In this document: positions 1 through 7,087 of the stretch, in pieces
Layout of the letters: each line of letters opens with the position of its first letter
Numbering within the stretch: the first letter of the stretch is position 1
Assembly (NCBI GenBank): GCA_002779595.1
Contig: PEWF01000105.1
Location: 1 to 12,292, forward strand
Direction: 5' to 3'
DNA from: an archaeon CG07_land_8_20_14_0_80_38_8
Lineage (GTDB): Archaea > Nanobdellota > Nanobdellia > Tiddalikarchaeales > Tiddalikarchaeaceae
Length of the DNA: 12,292 nucleotides
The notes under the pieces: model-generated
What the model was told of the DNA's origin: nothing
Database searches by the model: none
The model's input: the letters and a program-made list of their open reading frames with translations, nothing else
Made by a program: the position numbers and the translations under genes

Positions 1-1
1 G

Positions 2-367
2 AATGAAGCGTTCAGGAAGAAAAGGGCTGAGGAGCTTCTCAGAATGGTTGGACTGGAAAAGAGAATGAATCATTTGCCCAAACAGTTAAGCGGAGGGCAA
101 AGGCAGAGGGTTGCAATAGCAAGAGCATTGGCTAATAATCCTAAATTAATCCTTGCAGATGAACCTACAGGAAATCTGGACAGCAAGACAGGCAAGGAAA
201 TAATAAGATTATTCAAGGAATTATGGAAAAAAGGCACCACTTTTGTGATTGTTACTCATGACCCTAAGCTTGCAAGGCAGGCGCCGAGGGTGATTAAAAT
301 ATTAGACGGGAAGGTGATAAGTGATGGAAAATATAAGCATAAGAATATTGACGAGTTTGTTGGTTAG
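2..367 (+). CDS. ABC transporter ATP-binding protein (LolD/MacB type), 5' truncated by the window edge
   Basis: This is the C-terminal 121 residues of an ATP-binding subunit that hydrolyses ATP at the inner face of the membrane to drive a MacB/FtsX-type permease. Visible are the signature LSGGQRQRVAIARAL, Walker B with the catalytic glutamate (LILADEPTGNLD, the D-loop included) and the H-loop histidine in VTHD. Walker A and the Q-loop lie before the window. The reading frame is open from base 2. GNLDSKTG after Walker B is typical of the LolD/MacB/FtsE branch. The 3' end overlaps the next gene by 44 nt in another frame, and the permease follows that gene, so the three form one operon. The exported substrate cannot be told from sequence; lipoprotein, peptide or surface-protein handling are the usual family roles. 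Confidence 0.93.
   Translation, partial: NEAFRKKRAEELLRMVGLEKRMNHLPKQLSGGQRQRVAIARALANNPKLILADEPTGNLDSKTGKEIIRLFKELWKKGTTFVIVTHDPKLARQAPRVIKILDGKVISDGKYKHKNIDEFVG
313..318 (+). promoter_or_regulatory. Shine-Dalgarno site for the COG1361-like gene
   Basis: GGTGAT matches the archaeal anti-SD core (complement of ATCACC at the 16S 3' end) and ends 5 nt before the ATG at 324. It lies inside the ATPase gene and supports ATG 324 as the start, and hence the 44-nt overlap. An in-frame GTG at 321 is only 2 nt from this site and is less likely. Confidence 0.6.
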
Positions 368-1361
368 TCTGGCAGTGTTCAGCACTGTTTTCGCAGCAAG
401 CCCGCAAATCCAAGTTAGTTCATCAGCAGTGAACATGGAATCCGGAAAAACAGGGTACTTGACGCTAACGTTAAGCAATGAAGGCACAGGAACTGCTTAC
501 AACACTAATATTGCAGTTCCAGGCATAAGCGCAGAATTAAATTCAGCAAAATTATGCTCCACTTGCCAATTGTACAGCACTTCAAGGAATTTGTGCGTCC
601 AATTCCCTTCGGATTGTTATGATACTTTAGGAACTATACAAGCAGGGGATATGAAGACTTACGTGATTCCTGTGCAAATACCTGAAAATACTCCCCCAGA
701 TTTTTACAACCTTGAAGCAACAATAAGGTACAGTACTACAAGTGATGATACTGGCTCTTACTCTTACACTTCTTACACTGCAGTTTTTGAAGTTGAAGAA
801 GTGGAGGAAGAGAATATTACAATAGTAAATTTTGACGTGTTCCTGAAAAGCGTTTCTGAAAATTCAGATGGTGAAACAACTGTTAAAGTGGTTGTTGCAA
901 ATACTGGAAACACGGATGCTGAATCTGTAAGCATTAAATTAGTCAATGATGATTTGGTTCTTTCAAGCGTTGACGAGGATTTCATAGGTGAACTAACTGC
1001 AGGAGATTATGATACTGCAAGTTTTACATTCCAGCCCAAACAACCAATGAACAGTGTTGATTTATTTTTTGAAATAACCTACACTGACGAAGATGGGGAA
1101 ATAATTACTAAGGATAAAACAAAAACAGTTACTTTATCTGAAGATTCTGTTGCTACCATTATTACTAATTTTAATCCTGCTAATTTCTCGGAAAATAGTA
1201 ATTTTAACCGTCCTGGAAGTTTTATGATGCGGGAGAGCGGTAGTGTTAATTGGACTGGATTAATAATTGGTGTTGTTTTCATTGTTGGTATATTGGGCGG
1301 AACAGCAGTATTTTTCATAGTAAGAAAGAGAAGAAAAGAAAAAATGAAGAAAGAAAAATAA
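324..1361 (+). CDS. Secreted, membrane-anchored COG1361-like (S-layer/CARDB-type) protein of an ABC exporter operon
   Basis: This 345-aa protein has a signal peptide at about residues 1-24 (hydrophobic TSLLVSLAVFSTVFA, likely cleavage near VFA-AS). A long beta-rich extracellular part follows, with repeated statements such as TLTLSNEGTGTAYNTNI and VVVANTGNTDAESVSIKL. These are typical of the Ig-like COG1361/CARDB/NPCBM-associated families. One C-terminal membrane helix (about 311-333) precedes a basic cytoplasmic tail (RKRRKEKMKKEK). Four cysteines (C78, C81, C91, C98) cluster in the first domain and may form disulphides outside the cell. In archaea such genes often sit beside MacB-like ABC genes. 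Here the protein lies between ATPase and permease, so an adaptor or substrate-receptor role is inferred, not shown. Confidence 0.75.
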   Translation: MENISIRILTSLLVSLAVFSTVFAASPQIQVSSSAVNMESGKTGYLTLTLSNEGTGTAYNTNIAVPGISAELNSAKLCSTCQLYSTSRNLCVQFPSDCYDTLGTIQAGDMKTYVIPVQIPENTPPDFYNLEATIRYSTTSDDTGSYSYTSYTAVFEVEEVEEENITIVNFDVFLKSVSENSDGETTVKVVVANTGNTDAESVSIKLVNDDLVLSSVDEDFIGELTAGDYDTASFTFQPKQPMNSVDLFFEITYTDEDGEIITKDKTKTVTLSEDSVATIITNFNPANFSENSNFNRPGSFMMRESGSVNWTGLIIGVVFIVGILGGTAVFFIVRKRRKEKMKKEK

Positions 1362-1382
1362 TCAGGAGCTGGGGGTAATTAA

Positions 1383-2621
1383 ATGAAATTTAATGATGTT
1401 TTAAAGTTAGCTTTTAAAAATGTTGGTTTTAAAGCACTCAGGAGTTGGCTTACAATACTTGGGATAGTTGTTGGCATTGCTTCAATAGTTGGCTTGATGA
1501 CTTTCGGTGACAGTATTAATAATGGTATTGAGAGTCAATTGTCAACTCTTGGTTCGGATAATGTTGTTATACAGCCGGGCGCTCCTGTGCAGGGAATAAG
1601 AAGCGTTCCGGGTAGTTTTCAGCAGGAGGAAAGCAATGGATATCTTGACGAGTATGATATAAATGAATTAAGAAATATTGACAATGTTGAAGCAGTAAGT
1701 CCTATTGTAAGTGAAAGATATGAAATTGAATACGGCGACGAGACCGCTTCATTAATTGTAAATTTCATAATTCCTTCGGAGTACGAAAAAATTAACAGCG
1801 GTATAATTTTTGAGGATGGTTTTATGATTAGTGATACTGATGATGAAAGAGCAGTGATTGGCTACAGCGTTGCACATAACATTTTTGAGGAAGAAATAGA
1901 AACAGGAGATATTATAATTATTAATGAAGATTATGAATTTAAGGTTGAAGGAATCCTTAAAAATGAAAGTATGGGAGGTTCTGACAATAATATCCTGATT
2001 AGTATTGAATACATTAATAATATTATTAATGATTGGGATGAAAGTTATGACAGCATAACTGTTAAGTTAAAGGATAGTGATTTGCTTGAAGCCACTACTG
2101 AAGAAATAAATGAAGTTTTAAGAGATTCGCATGATGTTGAGGAAGGAGAGGAAGATTTTAGTATACAGGATTATTCAGGAATGCTTGATACTGTTTCAGA
2201 AATGATAAGTTTATTAACTGCTTTGTTAACAGGTATTGCTTCGATAAGTTTACTTGTGGGAGGTATTAGTATATCAAACAGCATGTTCACCAGCGTTTTT
2301 GAAAGAACAAGGGAAATTGGTATAATGAAAGCAATAGGAGCAGATGATGGTGAGATTAAAGCATTGTTCCTTGCTGAGTCAATGATTATAAGTTTAATTG
2401 GTGGAATCGGAGGGGTGATTATTGGTTTGGGATTTGCCCAAATAATTATTAGTTTAGCACCTGTATTATTTTCAGGATTAGGCAATATATCCTTAATGAT
2501 TAATCCTTTATTATTAGTAGAAGTAATGCTTTTTAGTGTAATAATCGGTGCATTAAGCGGCTACTTCCCCGCGGATAAGGCGTCAAAACTTGACCCAATA
2601 GAAGCAATATGGTACGAATAA
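1383..2621 (+). CDS. ABC transporter permease, MacB/FtsX family
   Basis: This 412-aa inner-membrane subunit is the partner of the ATPase at the left edge. It has the classic layout. A short cytoplasmic N-terminus precedes membrane helix 1 (about 22-42, TILGIVVGIASIVGLM). A large extracytoplasmic MacB_PCD-type domain (about 43-270) follows, containing VEAVSPIV. Three more helices complete the C-terminal FtsX domain (about 275-300, 332-357, 375-393). The coupling segment FERTREIGIMKAIGADDGEI between helices 2 and 3 is the FtsX hallmark. The C-terminus (FPADKASKLDPIEAIWYE) matches the usual A-x-x-LDPIEAL ending. The periplasmic region is strongly acidic and AT-rich. The start ATG follows a purine-rich GGGGG at 1371-1375, and the upstream gene ends 21 nt before. 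Confidence 0.92.
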   Translation: MKFNDVLKLAFKNVGFKALRSWLTILGIVVGIASIVGLMTFGDSINNGIESQLSTLGSDNVVIQPGAPVQGIRSVPGSFQQEESNGYLDEYDINELRNIDNVEAVSPIVSERYEIEYGDETASLIVNFIIPSEYEKINSGIIFEDGFMISDTDDERAVIGYSVAHNIFEEEIETGDIIIINEDYEFKVEGILKNESMGGSDNNILISIEYINNIINDWDESYDSITVKLKDSDLLEATTEEINEVLRDSHDVEEGEEDFSIQDYSGMLDTVSEMISLLTALLTGIASISLLVGGISISNSMFTSVFERTREIGIMKAIGADDGEIKALFLAESMIISLIGGIGGVIIGLGFAQIIISLAPVLFSGLGNISLMINPLLLVEVMLFSVIIGALSGYFPADKASKLDPIEAIWYE

Positions 2622-2663
2622 TAACCGTTAAGTATTTAATTAAATTAATTTATCCTGTTAGTA

Positions 2664-2771
2664 ATGGTTTTAAAACTGAATATTGAGTATATTAATAAAT
2701 TAAAGCAGAGGGATGAGAATAGCAGGGCGAAAAGGCAGTCAATACAATGCGTTCAGGACTATTTCCAGTAA
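2664..2771 (+). CDS. Possible 35-aa small protein (doubtful)
   Basis: An ATG-initiated frame of 35 residues (MVLKLNIEYINKLKQRDE...) sits alone in the 195-nt gap after the permease. It is basic, polar and predicted helical, with CVQDYFQ at the end. An AT-rich tract lies at 2634-2652 and could serve as a TATA region, though it is not the clean TTTTAAA type seen at most other genes here. I do not recognise it. Chance is a real possibility at this length, and the rest of the gap holds only the promoter of the next gene. Confidence 0.25.
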   Translation: MVLKLNIEYINKLKQRDENSRAKRQSIQCVQDYFQ

Positions 2772-2781
2772 TGGACAACAA

Positions 2782-2794
2782 TTTTTTTATATTA
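2782..2794 (+). promoter_or_regulatory. TATA element for the lycopene-cyclase-like gene
   Basis: TTTTTTTATATTA is centred about 29 nt before the ATG at 2817, so the transcript would start at or next to the start codon (leaderless). No Shine-Dalgarno site is present between them. Confidence 0.5.
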
Positions 2795-2816
2795 TTCCTG
2801 ATTACACCAGATAATA

Positions 2817-3479
2817 ATGTATGAATATATTATTGGCGACTTGATTATACTAATATCATGGATGTTCCTGTTCTTCAACCGGAAGGATTTGAGGAAAGTG
2901 ATGATTTTTTCCAGCTTATTATGCACTCCTCTCGGATTCTCGGATTACTTCTTCCTGAACGATTACTGGAGCATACCAACATTGTTCAATTTAAAGCCTG
3001 GAATTGAAAGCTTCCTATTCGCACTCCTAATCGGCGGGGTCAGCAGCGCATTATACAAGACAATATTTAAGAAGAAATTAGTGCAGAATGGGGAAAAGAA
3101 CAAGTATGCATTATTAATATTCTTATTATCCCTTACTGTTCCAATGATTATCCTTAACTTATTTTTCAGATTGGACTTAATTTATGATGGCATAATAAGC
3201 ATGATTATAAGCACAATATTAATATTGTCAATGAGGAAAGACTTGATTAAGGAATCAATCATTGGAGGATTATTATTCGTGGCTGTTTATTTCATGGGTT
3301 TGCTAATATTGGACAAAATATTATTCCCAGGATTCATATTAAATTATTGGAATCTTGACATGCTTACCGGCGCAATGCTCTTCAGCATTCCTTTGGAGGA
3401 AATATTATGGGGTTTCAGCTTCGGCGCCCTTTGGAGCCTTGTATATGAATTTCTGAATAATAAAAGATTATCTTCTTAA
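2817..3479 (+). CDS. Seven-helix membrane protein resembling a duplicated lycopene cyclase (CarR-type) domain
   Basis: This 220-aa protein has about seven hydrophobic segments (4-20, 27-43, 63-83, 97-115, 122-138, 147-166, 183-210). The two halves look related. DYW (49-51) then GIESFLF (62-68) then GGVSSALY in the first correspond to NYW (176-178) then IPLEEILW (191-198) then GALWSLVY in the second. P-x-E-E followed by a large hydrophobic is the signature of CrtYc/CrtYd and archaeal lycopene cyclases, which make beta-carotene rings; tandem fusion of two such domains is the archaeal form. The first copy has lost Pro and the second acidic residue (GIES), so cyclase activity is uncertain. No phytoene synthase or desaturase gene is in the window. 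It could equally be an uncharacterised relative. Its 3' end overlaps the helicase gene tail by 12 nt. Confidence 0.5.
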   Translation: MYEYIIGDLIILISWMFLFFNRKDLRKVMIFSSLLCTPLGFSDYFFLNDYWSIPTLFNLKPGIESFLFALLIGGVSSALYKTIFKKKLVQNGEKNKYALLIFLLSLTVPMIILNLFFRLDLIYDGIISMIISTILILSMRKDLIKESIIGGLLFVAVYFMGLLILDKILFPGFILNYWNLDMLTGAMLFSIPLEEILWGFSFGALWSLVYEFLNNKRLSS

Positions 3480-4658
3480 TCTCCTTCTGATTCTCCTGTG
3501 GGAGTTATTATGATTATTATTTCTTTGATTGTTTTCCGGGAGTTTTACGTAAGAAATACTGTCAACTTCTGCCAATTTTATTTTATCGCCGTATTTTCTC
3601 TTAATCTCTTTCATATTATCAAAATCTTCAGGGCTTAACAAGATGATTGCTGTTCCCTTCTTTCCGTTCCTTGCAGTTCTTCCAATACGGTGGGTATAAG
3701 TTTCCGCATCATTGGGCAGGTCAAAATTAAAAATGTGGGTTATTCCTTCCACATCCAAACCCCTTGCCAAAACATTCGTGCCGACTAATATTGGGATTTC
3801 TTCGTCCCTGAATTTTTTCAATGTTTTTTCCCTTGCCTGCTGCGTCATATCACCGTTCATGCACTCTGCATGAATCCCGTTCAATCTTAAAGATTTGGTA
3901 ATGTAACGGGTTTGCCCCTTAGTGTTGCAGAATATAATGCTGGATTCAGGTTTTAATTCCTTAAACAATTGAACAAGCAAAGGCAACTTCTTGCTTTTCT
4001 GAACATCATAATAATACTGCTCTAACTGCTCCTGCTCAATAACGTTGTCCAGTAATATTTTTTTAGGATTATTAAGATACTTTTCCATAACTCTCATAAT
4101 TTTGCTGTTAATTGTGGCGCTGAACATTAAATTCTGGCGCTTTTTTGGCAACTTCTTAACAATACTGTCAATATCCTCACTGAATCCCATGTCAAGCATC
4201 CTGTCTGCCTCGTCAAGAATGAACTTTTCAACCTTGTCAAGTCTTAAGAAATTCTTGCGCATCAAATCAAGCAGTCTTCCGGGAGTTCCTACAACAATAT
4301 TGGCTTTCCTCAAATCATGAATTTGCTGGGTTATTGACACTCCTCCGTAAATAGTTGCAACCTTTAAATTCTTAAATTTTGAAAATTTCTCAAACTCCCC
4401 TGATACCTGCTTTGCCAATTCACGGGTAGGAGTAACAACCAAAGTATTAACCACTTTGGAATTGTCAATATTATCAATTGTCGGAATTGCAAAACTAATA
4501 GTTTTACCGCTTCCTGTTCTTGACTGGACAAGAACGTCCTCATTATTTATTATAAAAGGAAGTGCTTTTTCCTGAATAGTTGTTGGAGAAACAATATTAT
4601 TATTCCTTAACTCATTATTCAGCATTTCGCTGACTCCTAATTCTATGAAATCGCTCAT
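3468..4658 (-). CDS. DEAD-box ATP-dependent RNA helicase
   Basis: This 396-aa cytoplasmic RNA helicase unwinds short RNA duplexes or remodels RNA-protein complexes. The motif set is complete: Q motif (SPTTIQEKALP, 24-34), Walker A SRTGSGKT (46-53), PTREL (77-81), TPGR (125-128), DEAD (149-152) and SAT (180-182). The second RecA domain has IIFCNTK (241-247), ARGLD (298-302) and HRIGRTAR (323-330). The C-terminus (about 376-396) is a short Asn/His/Arg-rich tail ending RRIRRRLRR, probably an RNA-binding tail. It is divergent from the GT2 gene. A TTTTAAAA element on the minus strand at 4694-4703 lies about 40 nt before the ATG, implying a short leader of a dozen nt rather than none. Members of this type act in ribosome assembly, mRNA decay or cold response; the exact role is open. 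Confidence 0.95.
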   Translation of the reverse strand: MSDFIELGVSEMLNNELRNNNIVSPTTIQEKALPFIINNEDVLVQSRTGSGKTISFAIPTIDNIDNSKVVNTLVVTPTRELAKQVSGEFEKFSKFKNLKVATIYGGVSITQQIHDLRKANIVVGTPGRLLDLMRKNFLRLDKVEKFILDEADRMLDMGFSEDIDSIVKKLPKKRQNLMFSATINSKIMRVMEKYLNNPKKILLDNVIEQEQLEQYYYDVQKSKKLPLLVQLFKELKPESSIIFCNTKGQTRYITKSLRLNGIHAECMNGDMTQQAREKTLKKFRDEEIPILVGTNVLARGLDVEGITHIFNFDLPNDAETYTHRIGRTARNGKKGTAIILLSPEDFDNMKEIKRKYGDKIKLAEVDSISYVKLPENNQRNNNHNNSHRRIRRRLRR

Positions 4659-4748
4659 ATTAATTCAATTAATGTATTATCAGGGAAATTGCCATTTTAA
4701 AACCTTGCTATTATGCAAAAAAAAATTATCACCTTTTTTTTTAATTAA

Positions 4749-4758
4749 ACTTTTAAAC
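4749..4758 (+). promoter_or_regulatory. TATA element for the GT2 gene
   Basis: ACTTTTAAAC is centred 28 nt before the ATG at 4782. This is the same element and spacing as at the GT4, eL41, 7088, 8270, 8659 and 11143 genes. It lies in the 123-nt divergent gap shared with the helicase. Confidence 0.55.
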
Positions 4759-4781
4759 CCTGAGTAATTCAATTTATTTTA

Positions 4782-5468
4782 ATGGTTAAAGTTTCGGTAA
4801 TAATACCAACCAAGAATGAAGAGGAATTCATAGAAAAAACCTTGAAAAGTGTGAATAATCAATCAATTCCAAGAAAGGATTATGAAATAATAATAAGCGA
4901 TTCTGAATCAACAGACAAGACAGTCAAGATAGCAAAAAAATTCGCTGATAAAATATTAATCAAAAAAACCAGCAATCCTGCAAAAGGCAGGAATTATGGC
5001 GCAGAGCACGCGAAGGGAGACATTTTAGTATTTTTGGATGCTGACACTATTCTTCCTAAAAACGCATTAGAAATTATTGCAGAAAAAATAGAAAATGGAT
5101 ACGTGGCAGGAACCTTCCTTGTTACATTAAATAAGATAACTTTGGTTGACTGGCTGTTCTTGTCATTCATAAACACTAGCGAATTAATTCTTAATTTTTT
5201 CGGGATAAAATTAGGTAACGGAAACTGCTTATTTATTAAAAGAATTGTTTATAAAAAAATTAATGGCTTTAATACAAAAATGGATGTGGGAGAAGACCAT
5301 GATTTTATAAAAAAGGCTGCAAATCACGGCAGGATTATTGTGCTCAAAGAAAAAGTTATAACAAGCGACAGAAGAATCAGGAAAGAAGGCTGGCTAAAAT
5401 TATTTTATTTATGGGGAAAAGGTTTGGTTATTAAAAATAATAAAGACAAGGATTACTGGCAAAATTAA
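4782..5468 (+). CDS. Glycosyltransferase family 2 (GT-A fold)
   Basis: This 228-aa enzyme transfers a sugar from a nucleotide-sugar donor. The N-terminus has VSVIIPTKNEEEFIEKTLKSV (4-24), and ISDSESTDKT (38-47) is the nucleotide-binding segment. The metal-binding DAD follows (86-88, in LVFLDADTILP). The acceptor-side acidic motif is GEDHDF (170-175). A hydrophobic segment (about 121-143, LVDWLFLSFINTSELILNFFGI) and the C-terminal LKLFYLWGKG suggest membrane association, as in dolichol- or lipid-linked glycan enzymes. It stands directly upstream of a GT4 glycosyltransferase on the same strand, so both probably work on the same glycolipid or surface glycan. Sugar and acceptor cannot be assigned. 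Confidence 0.9.
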   Translation: MVKVSVIIPTKNEEEFIEKTLKSVNNQSIPRKDYEIIISDSESTDKTVKIAKKFADKILIKKTSNPAKGRNYGAEHAKGDILVFLDADTILPKNALEIIAEKIENGYVAGTFLVTLNKITLVDWLFLSFINTSELILNFFGIKLGNGNCLFIKRIVYKKINGFNTKMDVGEDHDFIKKAANHGRIIVLKEKVITSDRRIRKEGWLKLFYLWGKGLVIKNNKDKDYWQN

Positions 5469-5477
5469 GTTTAAATA
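5469..5477 (+). promoter_or_regulatory. TATA element for the GT4 gene
   Basis: GTTTAAATA begins immediately after the GT2 stop codon and is centred about 30 nt before the ATG at 5503. The GT4 gene may therefore have its own leaderless transcript besides read-through from GT2. Confidence 0.45.
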
Positions 5478-5502
5478 TGATTAATTATTTAAAATATTAC
5501 TA

Positions 5503-6894
5503 ATGAAGATTGCTATTTTCACTGACAGTTTCAAGCCGAACACTGACGGAGTTGCCACTGTTACTGCCATTCTTGCAAAGGAAATGATTAACAGGGGGCA
5601 TAAAGTGACTATTGTCTGCCCGGGCAATCATACTGAAATAGTTAAAGAGAAAGGCTACAAGGTTATCCGCATAAAATCGCACAGCATTATACTGTACAGG
5701 GAGCATAAAATCTGCTTCAAGCATCCTGATTATCTGGAAAAACTGGACGATTTCAAATCTTATGATTTGTTCCACCTTCAGACAAACATTACCTTGCCTG
5801 CGCTCGGATACTTGCTGGCATTAAAGTATAACAAGCCAGTAAGCGCAACGTTCCACACCAACATTGCAGATTTTGCAACGAGCTTTTTCGACAGGGACGT
5901 TTTAGCGAACGAGTCAAAGTCAAACCCCATGTATAAAGTCATTGGCAACAATAATTTAATACTTGGAGGCATGAAATTGTTTGCCTCAAAAGTTGTGTGG
6001 AATTTAACCAGAAATTTTTACAATGCTGTCCCGTCCACCACTGTTCCTTCAAGGTTTTGCAGGCAATTACTTCGCAGTAAAGGGGTTAAGAATCCCTTAA
6101 TAGTTTTAAACAACCCTGTCAATTCTGAAAATAGCAGGAAAGATTATTCCAGCAAGTACAAGCTAAAAAATAAGTTTGTTTTACTGCACGTTGGCAGGTT
6201 AAGCGCTGAGAAGAGGGTGAATACTCTTATTAAAATTGTTGCCAAACTGAAGAAGGATATTCCCAACATTTACGGCGTTATCTGCAGTGACGGGCCTTTA
6301 AACAATAATTTGAAGAGTCTGGCAAAGAAGTTAAAAGCGGACAAAAACATATTATTTACTGGTTTTATTCCAAGAGATGAACTTAACTGGTTGTATGAAA
6401 ATTGCAGCATAGTTACTGCTTTCGGCTTGTTTGAAACCTTTAATTTATGCGCTACTGAAGCATTATTTTACTCCAAGCCTGTTATTATCAGCGATTCAGG
6501 GCCCCACTCTGAAATAATCAAGGATAATGGTTATTTGGTGACTATTAATAAGGAAGAGGTTAACGTTTTTGCTGAAAAAATTACTGAATTGTACAATAAT
6601 AAAAAATTGTACAATAAATTAGCCAAGCAGAGCAGGAAATTATGGATTAATTATAATTACAAGGACACTATTGACAGGCATGAAGCTTTCTTTATTAATT
6701 CAGTAAGCCAGAATGAATTGTCTGCCAAGGATTACTGGAATTTTATTAAATACTTGTCAGGATTAAGCATTGCCATTAACACTTTACTGTTCACTCTTAG
6801 TTTAAAGTTTAAGAATATTGAAAAAATCGGCGAAAAATTTGAAAGTTTTGCCAAAAAATTAAGCAAAACTGCCCAAAAATTGAATAAAAAGTAA
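5503..6894 (+). CDS. Glycosyltransferase family 4 (GT-B fold), likely glycolipid type
   Basis: This 463-aa enzyme has two Rossmann domains. The N-terminal GT4 acceptor domain opens with MKIAIFTDSFKPNTDGVATV and contains HLQTNITLPALGYLLA and FHTNI. The donor-binding domain has FVLLHVGRLSAEKRVNTLI, FTGFIPRDEL and the retaining-enzyme E-x7-E motif FETFNLCATE (E311 and E319). The overall pattern is that of the diacylglycerol glucosyltransferase/PimB-like branch. After the catalytic domain, residues from about 405 form a hydrophobic then Lys-rich amphipathic tail (YLSGLSIAINTLLFTLSLKF..., ending KKLSKTAQKLNKK), which suits peripheral membrane attachment. That supports a lipid acceptor by inference only. 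It follows a GT2 gene by 34 nt. Confidence 0.9.
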   Translation: MKIAIFTDSFKPNTDGVATVTAILAKEMINRGHKVTIVCPGNHTEIVKEKGYKVIRIKSHSIILYREHKICFKHPDYLEKLDDFKSYDLFHLQTNITLPALGYLLALKYNKPVSATFHTNIADFATSFFDRDVLANESKSNPMYKVIGNNNLILGGMKLFASKVVWNLTRNFYNAVPSTTVPSRFCRQLLRSKGVKNPLIVLNNPVNSENSRKDYSSKYKLKNKFVLLHVGRLSAEKRVNTLIKIVAKLKKDIPNIYGVICSDGPLNNNLKSLAKKLKADKNILFTGFIPRDELNWLYENCSIVTAFGLFETFNLCATEALFYSKPVIISDSGPHSEIIKDNGYLVTINKEEVNVFAEKITELYNNKKLYNKLAKQSRKLWINYNYKDTIDRHEAFFINSVSQNELSAKDYWNFIKYLSGLSIAINTLLFTLSLKFKNIEKIGEKFESFAKKLSKTAQKLNKK

Positions 6895-6895
6895 A

Positions 6896-6906
6896 GTTTT
6901 TAAAAC
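6896..6906 (+). promoter_or_regulatory. TATA element for the eL41 candidate
   Basis: GTTTTTAAAAC is centred 28 nt before the ATG at 6929 and starts 2 nt after the GT4 stop codon. It supports a real promoter for the 38-residue gene. Confidence 0.55.
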
Positions 6907-6928
6907 AAGTTTTTATAAGTAGTTCATA

Positions 6929-7045
6929 ATGAAGCGCGGCTCAAGGAAATGGAAGAAGTATAAATGCTCCAGATGGAAGTGGAGAAGAAAAAAGATTAAT
7001 CAAGCAAAGAGAGAAAGGAAGAGAAGGAAGAAGAGAACCAAATAA
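6929..7045 (+). CDS. rpl41e: Ribosomal protein eL41 (L41e) candidate, 38 aa
   Basis: This is a 38-codon frame with 23 Lys/Arg residues: MKRGSRKWKKYKCSRWKWRR, then KKINQAKRERKRRKKRTK. It aligns well with my memory of archaeal L41e proteins, which begin MKRRPRKWKKKGRMRWKW and continue as one basic helix. The shared features are the MKR start, RKWKK, RWKW and the KR-rich helix. In eukaryotes eL41 is a 25-aa helix at the subunit interface, and archaeal forms are slightly longer. A clean TATA element stands 28 nt upstream, and TAA is followed by another promoter. It is easily missed by gene callers because of its size. The alternative is an unrelated basic peptide. Confidence 0.65.
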   Translation: MKRGSRKWKKYKCSRWKWRRKKINQAKRERKRRKKRTK

Positions 7046-7053
7046 TTCTGAAA

Positions 7054-7064
7054 AGTTTTAAAAC
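7054..7064 (+). promoter_or_regulatory. TATA element for the gene at 7088
   Basis: AGTTTTAAAAC is centred about 29 nt before the ATG at 7088, again implying a leaderless transcript and confirming that start. Confidence 0.55.
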
Positions 7065-7087
7065 TATAATATTTTTTAGTAAACTTT

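Noticed and set aside
4708..4742. A-run and T-run in the helicase/GT2 gap as a hairpin or small RNA
   Set aside because: The A9 and T-rich runs are weak homopolymers in AT-rich intergenic DNA with no compensating stem; they are better seen as promoter-flanking sequence.
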